IMG/VR virus record: IMGVR_UViG_3300013125_000008
Span: 1-54,558 of that record
Source of the DNA: a virus
DNA: 54,558 bases
Strand: one strand, 5' to 3'
Below the pieces are notes generated by a model. It had not been told where the DNA came from. It searched no databases and was given only the letters and a program-made list of their open reading frames with translations. Made by a program: the position numbers and the translations under genes. Positions 16,224-24,680 of this stretch are shown here, in pieces. How positions within the stretch are numbered: the first letter of the stretch is position 1; every line of letters begins with the position of its first letter.

Positions 16224-17248
16224 TGTACATACGTAATGAAAAATATGTAATCGAAGAAGTTATTAAATTTATAAGAAGAATATTCCGGTATCAATCGCAG
16301 TGGACGAATTCCGGATATGAAGCTATTACTGTAGCTACAGGATCACTTACGGTATTCGAACAATTTAGTGAAGCTCCGGAACATTATCCAGTAGTTATCG
16401 TAGCCGGCGGCGGAAGCCGCTCTGTAAATACAGCATTTAATAACATCATAGCTGAAGAGTCTTTAGAAATTACACCTTTTGGAAATAACTCTTTATCTTA
16501 TGTACCATTACAGGACGGGATTCCAGTTGCTTTCGGTATGCCGCCGGTTACTAATATTTCTGGAATTGATTTTTTTGCATTTTCTGAAAGCTGCTATACC
16601 TCTAATTCTATTACAGCTAAAATTTATGATAATTATCTAGCCTCTCCGGTGTTACTTGCTTCCGGTACGCTGCAACAGACAGCTACTGCGTATCTTCCTT
16701 ATAGAATTAATTTATCAACTAGTGTAAGCGGAACGGGACTTTATGTAACTTTAGAAGGAAGTAATTCAAACATCGGAATAGACACGACGAGTAGTTATCC
16801 GTATATTATATCAGGAACTACTTATACAGGAAGCTTAACGGGAACGTTATCTAGTAGAGTGGGCGTAACGCTAGGAGGCAATTTTCAAATTACAATTCAA
16901 TTAAGAATTCAAGCAAAAAACGATACTGCTTTGCCTAGAACTATCGCAGATCTTATTGAGTATTATTTTCAATTATTTAAGTCCGCGACATTTACAAGAA
17001 GTAGTGGTGCAGTTAACAATACGCAATTAGAATCCTCTTTGAATGTAAGAGAGTGGATGCACAAAGAGCTGTATTTAGAAAGTTTTCAATCGGGCGCAGT
17101 AGAAGTACGCAGAAGAGGAGAAAACGATATCATATTTACGGTGCCCGTTACTTGCGTTTTTACGACTTCCTGGAATGAAAATTATGAAAGAGACGCTCTC
17201 GAGAGTATTAGAGTTGAAACGACGTCGATTGATCCTTTACTCTATTGA
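16223..17248 (+). CDS. Putative tail terminator / sheath-completion protein with inserted beta domain
   Basis: The 341-residue product has an N-terminal part (about 1-80, with YPVVIVAGGGSRSVNTAFNN) and a C-terminal part (about 238-341, with VEVRRRGENDIIFTVPVTCVF) that together look like one alpha/beta tail-terminator-type domain. Between them lies a beta-rich segment of about 150 residues resembling a jelly-roll or carbohydrate-binding fold (FFAFSESCYTSNSITAKIYD onward). The gene is directly upstream of the sheath gene, which suits a protein that caps the tube or stabilises the sheath. The split-domain reading is my inference. Confidence 0.4.
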   Translation: MYIRNEKYVIEEVIKFIRRIFRYQSQWTNSGYEAITVATGSLTVFEQFSEAPEHYPVVIVAGGGSRSVNTAFNNIIAEESLEITPFGNNSLSYVPLQDGIPVAFGMPPVTNISGIDFFAFSESCYTSNSITAKIYDNYLASPVLLASGTLQQTATAYLPYRINLSTSVSGTGLYVTLEGSNSNIGIDTTSSYPYIISGTTYTGSLTGTLSSRVGVTLGGNFQITIQLRIQAKNDTALPRTIADLIEYYFQLFKSATFTRSSGAVNNTQLESSLNVREWMHKELYLESFQSGAVEVRRRGENDIIFTVPVTCVFTTSWNENYERDALESIRVETTSIDPLLY

Positions 17249-17333
17249 AATTCACTTCCGTAAGTTCTATTATTTGATTAACAGTTTTAATAAAGCGATT
17301 TTTGAGTGATTATAAAAAAATAGGAGTTTGCAA

Positions 17334-18767
17334 ATGTCTTCAGCGAACTATGCGCCCCCGAGCGTAAATGTAAATGTTATTTCAAATCCCCGAATTATAT
17401 CCGGGGCAACAGCATCTCGATATCCTGCGATTGTTGGTATCGGACCCTCTTCAATTACTGTTATAGCCGAGCCAGTTATCTACCAAGGAGACGGGATTGT
17501 ACATTCTCTAAAAGTTGCTCCGCTGCCGGGTGCAGGTGTTACAGCATTTTCTAGATGGGGAGTTACCGCATTAGCAAATCCGGTTGCTGATGTAGTTGGA
17601 CAAAATTTATATTCTACGCCGACCACGACTACTACAAGCGGTACATTTACTTATGCTACCGGCAGCACTTCAAAACCGACCCCCGGAAGTCCTGTTTATG
17701 TAAGTTATACATACACTCCTGATCCCGCTGTGCAACTCGCTCCGGAATTATTTTTTGATGCAGACTTAGTACGAAATAAATACGGAGCTGAAAATAACAG
17801 TACCGGATCTTTAACAACTGCCGCAAATATTGCTTTTGAAAATGGCGCTCCCGGAGTTATCGTTTGTCAGGTCTCCGGCTCGACAGCCGTTGCCGCAAAT
17901 TACGGAGCAGCGCTCGAAGTATTGCTTAAGCGAAATGATATCGAGGATATTATTCCTGTTTTTCCTAGCGGGACACTTTCCAATGTGCGTTCATCTACTC
18001 TTCCTTATCTTATCAGTCATTGTTTGACTGCCGCAAATTTCGGAAAAGAAAGAGGTTTTATTTACGGAGCATCTTCTCCATATTTATGCAGCGGGTCTGT
18101 CGATACAGTTGCTTTCTTAGCGAGCGCCGCGTCAGCAATAACGTTTGAAAACGCTTCTTTCGTAGTACCTTCAGTTATTCAACGTACAGATCAGAATAGT
18201 AATACATTTTATGTAGATGGAGATATGGGCGGAGCAGCACTTGCCGGTTATCGTGCGTCTTTAGCTAAGCGCAGCACTCCAATGACAGGAGCAGTACTAG
18301 TAGGTCTTACAATTCAAGATGGTAAGTGGAATGAAGCAGAAATGAATCAATTAGCTGCTGCTAATTGCGTCGTGCTAGAAAGTAAAATGGGTATTGTAAC
18401 CGTAAGAGATGCAATCACTACTGATCCTACTTCTGCAGATACGCAAGAAATGTCAATAATTGCAAGTAAGCGATTGGTAAAAAGAACATTAAGAGAAGGA
18501 TTAACCAGACAGTTTCTAGGCAGAGGTAGGGTTATTACTCCATCTACGCCCTCGGAAGTGTCAAATGCGACAATAGGATTGTTAAAAGGTCTTGTACAAG
18601 ATGAGGAGATATTCGGATACGGAGCAAAGAACGATCCGTCCACCGGAGAGACGGCCGTAAGCGCTGTACAGAATACTCTTAATCCCCGACAGATAGACGT
18701 TACTTGTTCTATTAAGTATCTATATCCTTTGAAATATTTGAACGTCAGCGTCAGTTTATACATTTAA
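17334..18767 (+). CDS. Tail sheath protein
   Basis: The start chosen is ATG 17334 after TAGGAG, giving 477 residues; the TTG at 17328 is less likely. The protein has the features of contractile sheaths: an N-terminal region with variable strands, a central SGTLSNVRSSTLPYLISHCL segment, and the conserved C-terminal part with VNATIGLLKG-like sequence (SNATIGLLKGLVQDEEIFGYG) and the ending RQIDVTCSIKYLYPLKYLNV, typical of the sheath C-terminal domain that links subunits. It is followed at once by the tube gene. Its presence defines a contractile-tailed phage. Confidence 0.85.
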   Translation: MSSANYAPPSVNVNVISNPRIISGATASRYPAIVGIGPSSITVIAEPVIYQGDGIVHSLKVAPLPGAGVTAFSRWGVTALANPVADVVGQNLYSTPTTTTTSGTFTYATGSTSKPTPGSPVYVSYTYTPDPAVQLAPELFFDADLVRNKYGAENNSTGSLTTAANIAFENGAPGVIVCQVSGSTAVAANYGAALEVLLKRNDIEDIIPVFPSGTLSNVRSSTLPYLISHCLTAANFGKERGFIYGASSPYLCSGSVDTVAFLASAASAITFENASFVVPSVIQRTDQNSNTFYVDGDMGGAALAGYRASLAKRSTPMTGAVLVGLTIQDGKWNEAEMNQLAAANCVVLESKMGIVTVRDAITTDPTSADTQEMSIIASKRLVKRTLREGLTRQFLGRGRVITPSTPSEVSNATIGLLKGLVQDEEIFGYGAKNDPSTGETAVSAVQNTLNPRQIDVTCSIKYLYPLKYLNVSVSLYI

Positions 18768-18795
18768 TTAGATTTTTAAGGAGAATAGAAAGAAA

Positions 18796-19269
18796 ATGAC
18801 TCGTATTCCAGATACTAAAACTGTAGTTTCTTATGCATATACGGTAAAGATTGGTGGAGCTATCGTAGGAACCCTTCAAGGATTTAGCGTAAATGAGAGT
18901 AGACTTCTTGACAGGGTAAGAGAAATTAATGCCGGTAGTGTAGTCGGAGGTAATACTGAAGATGTGTTCGAAATACTTCCAGGCAGAGGCGAAATAACTC
19001 TTACTATCGATAAATTTGAATTGTTCGATCTTACTAAGAATATCGGAACAATGATCGGGCAATCCGCTTCGCAGCCTCAGCTTACTGATTTAACTAACTC
19101 TTTTCAGATTGATGAAGTTCTTAGCAAATCAAATGCTCCAGCTTTTCGTACTATTTCTTATATGGGATGCTGGGTTCAGGGAAAAACAAAAGCTGTAAGA
19201 GAAGGAACTATCACAGTAGCAGAAAATGTTACGGTTTGGCCAACGCATATTATTATTACGAATGGTTAG
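18796..19269 (+). CDS. Tail tube protein
   Basis: This 157-residue protein follows the sheath gene by 28 bases, the standard sheath-tube order. It is beta-rich, with IGGAIVGTLQGFSVNESRLLDRVREI near the start, which resembles the opening of tube proteins, and a C-terminal strand pair (EGTITVAENVTVWPTHIII) as in hexamer-forming tube rings. AGGAGAATAGAAAG precedes the ATG. Rings of this protein would form the inner channel for DNA. Confidence 0.75.
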   Translation: MTRIPDTKTVVSYAYTVKIGGAIVGTLQGFSVNESRLLDRVREINAGSVVGGNTEDVFEILPGRGEITLTIDKFELFDLTKNIGTMIGQSASQPQLTDLTNSFQIDEVLSKSNAPAFRTISYMGCWVQGKTKAVREGTITVAENVTVWPTHIIITNG

Positions 19270-19281
19270 CTAAAAAAAAGA

Positions 19282-20031
19282 ATGGCGATTGTTGGAATTC
19301 CTACAGCATTTACTCCCCCGTTGCTTCAATCTCTTGAAGAGCTCGGGTCTTTATCAGAAACTTCAGGATTAGTTGAAATAAAGCCATTTCGAGACTGGGA
19401 AGATAAAAAATGGAAGCAGCGCATTTTTAAGTTGCGGCTTGTTAATGGCGGAGAGATGTTAGATATATATACGTACGCCGCAGATTTTCCGGAAACTGCA
19501 AGAGAAGCTGTTATAAGAAGAGAAATATTAATTCGTTCTTTATGGAGCATCGATGGAAGAGATTTAATTACTCCCGAAGAGCTTGCGAAATATAACGAAG
19601 CTCATAAATCTACGCTTTCAGCTATCGAATTTTTAAGAATGTGGTTTTATAATTTAGAAATTCCAGTAATTGAGAGGTTAGAAAGCATTTATTCTTCTTT
19701 ACAGCTAAAGCAGCTACGAAGACTTCAAGGAGTAGAAGCTTGCGCAGCGTGTGGATTAACTTTTAAAACGTTGCCAGAAGGTTCTGAAAGAATTAATTAC
19801 AGTGGCGGAGAGATTGTTTGCAGCGCTTGTATTAGCGGGATTGATAGAAAAGATTTCGATTTTGTAGATGCTGTTAAGCCCGCATTTATTCCGGAGCCTA
19901 AGGAAACGTTGCCTGTAGTTGAAGAAGAGATAAATTCTTTTCCAGAAAATTATAGGTGTATTAATTGCGGAGACGAATTTAGTACAACCGAAGAGATGGT
20001 TAGTCATCAGATTAACTGTACTAAAAAATAA
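19282..20031 (+). CDS. Putative tail assembly chaperone with two zinc sites
   Basis: The 249-residue product is encoded between tube and tape measure, the place of tail assembly chaperones. Residues 1-150 are mostly helical with an acidic charge pattern. It carries two possible zinc sites: C154-x2-C157 with C180-x2-C183, and C226-x2-C229 with H242-x3-C246, the latter close to a C2H2/C2HC finger (CINCGDEF...HQINC). Zinc fingers on a chaperone are uncommon. No -1 frameshift to the next gene is possible at its end, because the -1 frame hits TGA at 20040 before ATG 20055. Function is inferred from position. Confidence 0.5.
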   Translation: MAIVGIPTAFTPPLLQSLEELGSLSETSGLVEIKPFRDWEDKKWKQRIFKLRLVNGGEMLDIYTYAADFPETAREAVIRREILIRSLWSIDGRDLITPEELAKYNEAHKSTLSAIEFLRMWFYNLEIPVIERLESIYSSLQLKQLRRLQGVEACAACGLTFKTLPEGSERINYSGGEIVCSACISGIDRKDFDFVDAVKPAFIPEPKETLPVVEEEINSFPENYRCINCGDEFSTTEEMVSHQINCTKK

Positions 20032-20054
20032 TTTTATTTTGAAGATGAAAATAC

Positions 20055-20723
20055 ATGCGCTCTTTACGGACCTTTACAGAACCGGAAAAACAAAAAATAA
20101 AGTTTACTTACTATGACCTAACGAATTGCTTGTTTTATAATCAGCCTCCGGTTCATACGTTTCACCCTTTCAAATATTTATCTCCACAATCTTTAAGAAG
20201 TTTATCGCTAACTGCAAAAGTTTTTTTATCAGATCCTCCGCTTATACCGAAATTGCTGCTAGAAAAACATCTATTTGCGATAAACGGAAATGAAATTAAA
20301 GATACTGAAAGTTGGAAAAAAATTACGCCGTGGATGCTATCAGCTATTTTGATAGAAATAAAACGGGGGGTAAAAGCATGGAAAAATTACATTGTTGCTG
20401 AAATGGATGATTATTGCAAAACTTTTGATTCGCTAATTCAATGGAGTTACGTGAAGCAAGGCGGCGTGAATCAACTTTTTCCTGCCCCTTCGCCGGAGCA
20501 GAAGTATTGGTTAACAGCTAATGATTATCTTGACAAGCAGGATATTTATACTTATGTAGATGCAGTGAAAGAAAGTATTCTACCATGGCTGGATTTACAA
20601 TTATGGAAAAATGTTAAGAAGAAAAAAGAAAACACTCGTACGAATATAGATTACGAGAGGCAAAGAAAAGAATTTATAGAGCGTTCAATAGTGGACGAAG
20701 AATCATTAGATATAATTAAGTAA
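20055..20723 (+). CDS. Hypothetical tail-region protein
   Basis: This 222-residue protein lies between the chaperone-like gene and the tape measure. It is rich in Lys, Leu, Trp and Tyr, largely helical, and ends in a strongly charged tail (VKKKKENTRTNIDYERQRKE). There is no membrane segment or known motif. A second chaperone that escorts the tape measure is plausible from its position. A single base separates its stop from the tape measure ATG. Confidence 0.5.
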   Translation: MRSLRTFTEPEKQKIKFTYYDLTNCLFYNQPPVHTFHPFKYLSPQSLRSLSLTAKVFLSDPPLIPKLLLEKHLFAINGNEIKDTESWKKITPWMLSAILIEIKRGVKAWKNYIVAEMDDYCKTFDSLIQWSYVKQGGVNQLFPAPSPEQKYWLTANDYLDKQDIYTYVDAVKESILPWLDLQLWKNVKKKKENTRTNIDYERQRKEFIERSIVDEESLDIIK

Positions 20724-20724
20724 T

Positions 20725-23178
20725 ATGCCAGAAACAGATTCAATTACAGGACAAGAAACGATTCAACCGCAAGCGGCTACTGTATCTCCGGGAGTAGGCG
20801 CTGAAAATATGGCGTTTCTTTATAGTTTTCTTCAGAATATGTCTCAGACATTATCTAGTGTTATGTCTAATCCTATTATGTCTGGTGAGGCGTTTAGAAG
20901 AATTGGCGGATTATATAATCAACATTTGATTGCGAATAGCGATAAGCTGATCGAAAAAATTAAAGTTACTAATCAATTATCCGAAAATCAGATTAGAATA
21001 TTTCGTCAGCAATTTTCTCAGAATCTTCAACTTGCGGGGTCTTATCAGTTTCTTGCAGGAACTGTTACCGGTTTTGGCTTAAGTATTCTTAAGGCAAACG
21101 AAGCACTTCAAGAACAGGGAGCAAGAGCGGGACAGCAAGTAGCACTTGCTAATATTCCGCGAACGCCGGGAGGAAATTTATCAAGCGATGCGTTTAAGTA
21201 TAATCTTGGTCAAACAATTTTTAATAATCGTACTGAGCAGTATTTTGGTCCGGAAGTTGCGCAAACTCAACAACAAATTTTAAAAGAAGTTAATTGGATG
21301 TTAGCAGCTCAGCATAAATCCGAGGGAACGATTAATGCTTTTTCCCGAACTGCTGCTTTAAATCAGCAAGTTACTGGAATACCGTTCGCCGGATTAGTTA
21401 ATCAATTAGTAAAATCCTACAATGGATCAGGATTGAACGTAGAGGGTGCTGTAACTATTGCAAATGATCTTATGAATCAGAGCATGTCTGGGCAGCAATT
21501 TTTGACGCGTCCCGGAGACGCTACTAATATGTTTATGAATCTTGCTAAGGCAGGAGAAGAATTCGCAGGTCCGGGCGCTCCCTCTCTTAAATTTGCCGGT
21601 AAAGGACTTGGATTACTTCGAGAATTGCCGGGAGGTCGAGGCTTTTCTGAAGAAAATGCGATGGCGATATTGCGTACGATGTCGTCAATTGCAGCTCCCA
21701 GCAATGATGAGCAGCGAATGCACATGAATTTATTTAGGACAAAAGGAAAATTTGGGGCGTTAGAAACTCAAAAATTAGTTGATTTAATTGCTAATGATCC
21801 TGCTGCAGCATTGCCCGTGCTTTATAATGCAGCGTATGGAGATAGATCCTCCGATCAGGCGAGTAAATATAATCAAACTGCGAATCGTCCGACAAAATTG
21901 ATAGAGCAAACTTTATTAGGAGGAGATAAGAATGCTCTTAAAGCGCTTATACAATTTAGAAAACAGGCGGAAATGCTTAGTAGCGAGAGCAGAATAAGTG
22001 TTGCAGATGCGGAAAAGCAATTGGTAGAAATGTTTCAAAAAAGTGGCCTATCGATAAAGGATAATATAGAAGCGTACAATGGGCTAACTAAAGATATCAC
22101 AGCGTTACAGCCTCAAGTAAAAGCTCAATCTACGCTTATGGGAGATCCGCTGCACGCTCTTTCTGGATGGATTAAAGCGACGAAAAATACAGGAATTGAA
22201 ACTCTGACTGATGTGACCGGCAATCCGCGGGCAGGATCTTATTTAGGAGGCGCATTAAGCACAATTGGAACTGCCGCTCAAATCTTTTTTGCATTACGTG
22301 GTAAGGTCGGGGCGACAATGATGCTAGAAGAGTTGCAAAATGGAAACTGGTTTGGTGGATCGCAAGCCGGAGAAGGTGTAGGAAAGGGAGAAGGAAATGG
22401 CGGTATGAGTGCGGTAACGCTGATGGCGCTGCTGCAAGCTGGAAAATTTAAAACAACAAAGTTACCGTGGAAAAATTTATTTATTGGTCCAGGAACTCCT
22501 GCAATTCCCCCTACGCCAAGTCCTTACTACGGAATTCCGGATACTCCGGGTCAGCCAGCTACTTTAGGAAAATTAACGCCGTTATCTAAAGGTCTTGCTA
22601 CTGCTGCTGCATTCGAGGGAGCGTATTCTTTGTATACTAAAGTAACGGATAAGACTGCTACAAATGCGGATAAGATTAATACCGGTTTAGCAACGCTTGC
22701 TAAAACTATAGGTGGAGTAGCAGCATGGGTACCAGGCGGCCAGATTGTTGCTGGAACAGCGCTTGCAACAGGTTATGCTATGGATATTGCAAATAATCTT
22801 ACAAAGCCGGATACTGCGTGGCATGGAAGTAAAGGAGCTTATGAAACCTGGATTAAAAGTAAACATCTTGGAGTAACGGAAGAAGGAGATGTATATGTAC
22901 CGGGGGGATTTAGCGGATGGGGTTCTAAAATGCAGTATCGAAATTCTCGAGGTATTAGAAAAGGTGAGTATCCCGAGATTGATATAGTGCAAGAGGATAT
23001 TAAGAAAGTTTTTAAAGAATCAAAAGCGTCTGCTGCCGCAACTAATGATATCGCCGGAACATTAATTATCGATATTCGATCTAACGGAGAATCTATAAAA
23101 GAGCAAGCAATGAACTTAGCGATAAAGGAAACACTTTACGCTCAAGTTTCTCTAGGAACAACAGGAACTACTACGTAA
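20725..23178 (+). CDS. Tape measure protein
   Basis: At 817 residues it is one of the longest tail proteins here, lies after sheath, tube and chaperone-like genes, and has the mixed helical, Gly/Ala-rich composition of tape measure proteins. Hydrophobic segments near residues 505-525 (SYLGGALSTIGTAAQIFFAL) and 645-690 (TIGGVAAWVPGGQIVAGTAL) may form the membrane-interacting parts used at DNA entry. A Gly-rich and Pro-rich linker lies at about 545-620. With the common rule of about 1.5 angstrom per residue, the tail would be about 120 nm. No lysozyme or peptidase domain is visible inside it. It overlaps the next gene by one base. Confidence 0.7.
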   Translation: MPETDSITGQETIQPQAATVSPGVGAENMAFLYSFLQNMSQTLSSVMSNPIMSGEAFRRIGGLYNQHLIANSDKLIEKIKVTNQLSENQIRIFRQQFSQNLQLAGSYQFLAGTVTGFGLSILKANEALQEQGARAGQQVALANIPRTPGGNLSSDAFKYNLGQTIFNNRTEQYFGPEVAQTQQQILKEVNWMLAAQHKSEGTINAFSRTAALNQQVTGIPFAGLVNQLVKSYNGSGLNVEGAVTIANDLMNQSMSGQQFLTRPGDATNMFMNLAKAGEEFAGPGAPSLKFAGKGLGLLRELPGGRGFSEENAMAILRTMSSIAAPSNDEQRMHMNLFRTKGKFGALETQKLVDLIANDPAAALPVLYNAAYGDRSSDQASKYNQTANRPTKLIEQTLLGGDKNALKALIQFRKQAEMLSSESRISVADAEKQLVEMFQKSGLSIKDNIEAYNGLTKDITALQPQVKAQSTLMGDPLHALSGWIKATKNTGIETLTDVTGNPRAGSYLGGALSTIGTAAQIFFALRGKVGATMMLEELQNGNWFGGSQAGEGVGKGEGNGGMSAVTLMALLQAGKFKTTKLPWKNLFIGPGTPAIPPTPSPYYGIPDTPGQPATLGKLTPLSKGLATAAAFEGAYSLYTKVTDKTATNADKINTGLATLAKTIGGVAAWVPGGQIVAGTALATGYAMDIANNLTKPDTAWHGSKGAYETWIKSKHLGVTEEGDVYVPGGFSGWGSKMQYRNSRGIRKGEYPEIDIVQEDIKKVFKESKASAAATNDIAGTLIIDIRSNGESIKEQAMNLAIKETLYAQVSLGTTGTTT

Positions 23179-23969
23179 TGGCAAGAATACCTATTAAAAT
23201 ATTTGCAATTCCTTCTTCAGAGTTGATATCTACCGGTACAATTGCTTCTCCTTATCAAAAACAAGATTATTTAATAGGAGTAACAGATAAAGATATCGTA
23301 ACAGATGCAGAATCCGGCAATGAAGTTATTTATTTAGTACCGGAAAATTTTCCTGATCCTATAGATACTACAAATTATCCTGCGGGAGCTACGCGGAGAG
23401 ATAGATGGAATGTTACTCGACGCACTAATGCGGCAGACAATACTCGCGCTGCTATTAATTTAGGTAGTAAATTATATTTTATTCAAGATAGTACGTCTAA
23501 GAAGACTTTTTTTGATCAATATCCGACGTTTGAATTTTATGTAAATCCAGAAAATATTTCTATTACTTCTCAGAAATTATTGACGGAAATTAGAACTCGT
23601 CGCGGCTGGGAGATTCAGCATTGGGGAGAAGCGATATCTGAATTATCTGTAGCTGGCAGAAGTGGCGGCATGCATCACGCTTCTCGCAGTTTCGGAGAAG
23701 CTGTAGAAAAGTTAACAGATTCAACAGCGTGGAAGCGATTAGATCAATTAAAGCAATTCTATAAAGCTGATTATGCTTTAGCTAATAAGCCTCAGAATAG
23801 GCAATTAGCGATGACTTATTACGATAAGCTATTGATAGGATATTTTAAATCGTTTAATGGCCCCGATGCGGATGCTATGAATCCATATATTGTTAAATAT
23901 TCATTTACATTTAAGGTAACTGATGAGCGACAATTTCCAGCATCGATTACTAATGTAGCTACTGTATAA
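23178..23969 (+). CDS. Tail tube initiator / baseplate hub-associated protein
   Basis: The 263-residue product begins with the last base of the tape measure stop. It contains FEFYVNPENISITSQKLLTE near residues 120-140, a stretch characteristic of tail proteins that join the tube to the hub in myoviruses, followed by RGWEIQHWGE and LSVAGRSG. A helical portion (about 175-215) and a final beta part (YIVKYSFTFKVTDERQFP) follow. The order tape measure, this protein, small protein, gp27-like hub suits a tube initiator or hub linker. The exact role is an inference. Confidence 0.55.
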   Translation: MARIPIKIFAIPSSELISTGTIASPYQKQDYLIGVTDKDIVTDAESGNEVIYLVPENFPDPIDTTNYPAGATRRDRWNVTRRTNAADNTRAAINLGSKLYFIQDSTSKKTFFDQYPTFEFYVNPENISITSQKLLTEIRTRRGWEIQHWGEAISELSVAGRSGGMHHASRSFGEAVEKLTDSTAWKRLDQLKQFYKADYALANKPQNRQLAMTYYDKLLIGYFKSFNGPDADAMNPYIVKYSFTFKVTDERQFPASITNVATV

Positions 23970-23984
23970 TTAAAAAGGCAAGTT

Positions 23985-24680
23985 ATGCAAAAAATTAGTA
24001 AAATTTTTAAAGTTGCGGAAGACCGAGTAGGTCAGATGCTTACTCCTTCTATGATATTAGAAAAGAAAATTGTACCCGGATCTGTAATTACGCCTACTGA
24101 AGATCTAGAAGTTCCGGGGTATCCTGATAGAATGCTTTTCAGGTCCGGCGTTGGATATAAAATTAAGCAATTTTATGTTAATAGAGCGGGACAAGGAAGC
24201 ATTCTCGTAGAATCGGAAGTAGGGGATTGGGGAATACATTTCGCAGCTGAAGGTGGCGCAGAGTTTTTTAGATTGCCTTCTCCAGGAGAGCAATTATCTC
24301 AACCTTCTCCGTCGCCGCTAGTAAAAGCGCCGGCTAAGGAAACAGAAACGCCTTCTCCGATAGCTAAAGAAATAGAGCAGGCTCTCGGTTATTCACTTTC
24401 TGGAATAAAATTAAGGCTGTATAATAGAATATTTGTAGCTATTCGCGCAAGCGAGCATGAAGGTTCAATAGGCGGCATTGCGGCGGTGCGTCGGAAATTT
24501 CTCGGCAACGGTTTAAATGAAAATCAGATGACGGCAGAAAGCCGGCAATTTGAAGCAGCTTTAACTGAAATGTCACAGGAAGGGCTAATACAAAAAAGTG
24601 CGGTGAATGTAGCTATTACGCAACTCGGTGATAAATTAATTACAATAATGAATAATTTTTTAATTTCGCAGAAGAAATAA
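23985..24680 (+). CDS. Hypothetical baseplate-region protein
   Basis: This 231-residue protein has an N-terminal beta-rich half (about 30-95), a Pro/Ser/Lys linker (about 98-122), and a helical C-terminal half. No family is recognised. AAGGCAAG precedes the ATG, and its stop overlaps the start of the hub gene by one base. Two domains joined by a flexible linker suggest an adaptor between the tube initiator and the hub. Confidence 0.5.
   Translation: MQKISKIFKVAEDRVGQMLTPSMILEKKIVPGSVITPTEDLEVPGYPDRMLFRSGVGYKIKQFYVNRAGQGSILVESEVGDWGIHFAAEGGAEFFRLPSPGEQLSQPSPSPLVKAPAKETETPSPIAKEIEQALGYSLSGIKLRLYNRIFVAIRASEHEGSIGGIAAVRRKFLGNGLNENQMTAESRQFEAALTEMSQEGLIQKSAVNVAITQLGDKLITIMNNFLISQKK

Noticed and set aside
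20023-20055. Possible -1 frameshift joining the chaperone-like gene to the next gene at an A run.
   Set aside because: The -1 frame reaches TGA at 20040-20042 before the next gene starts, so no fusion protein can be made there.
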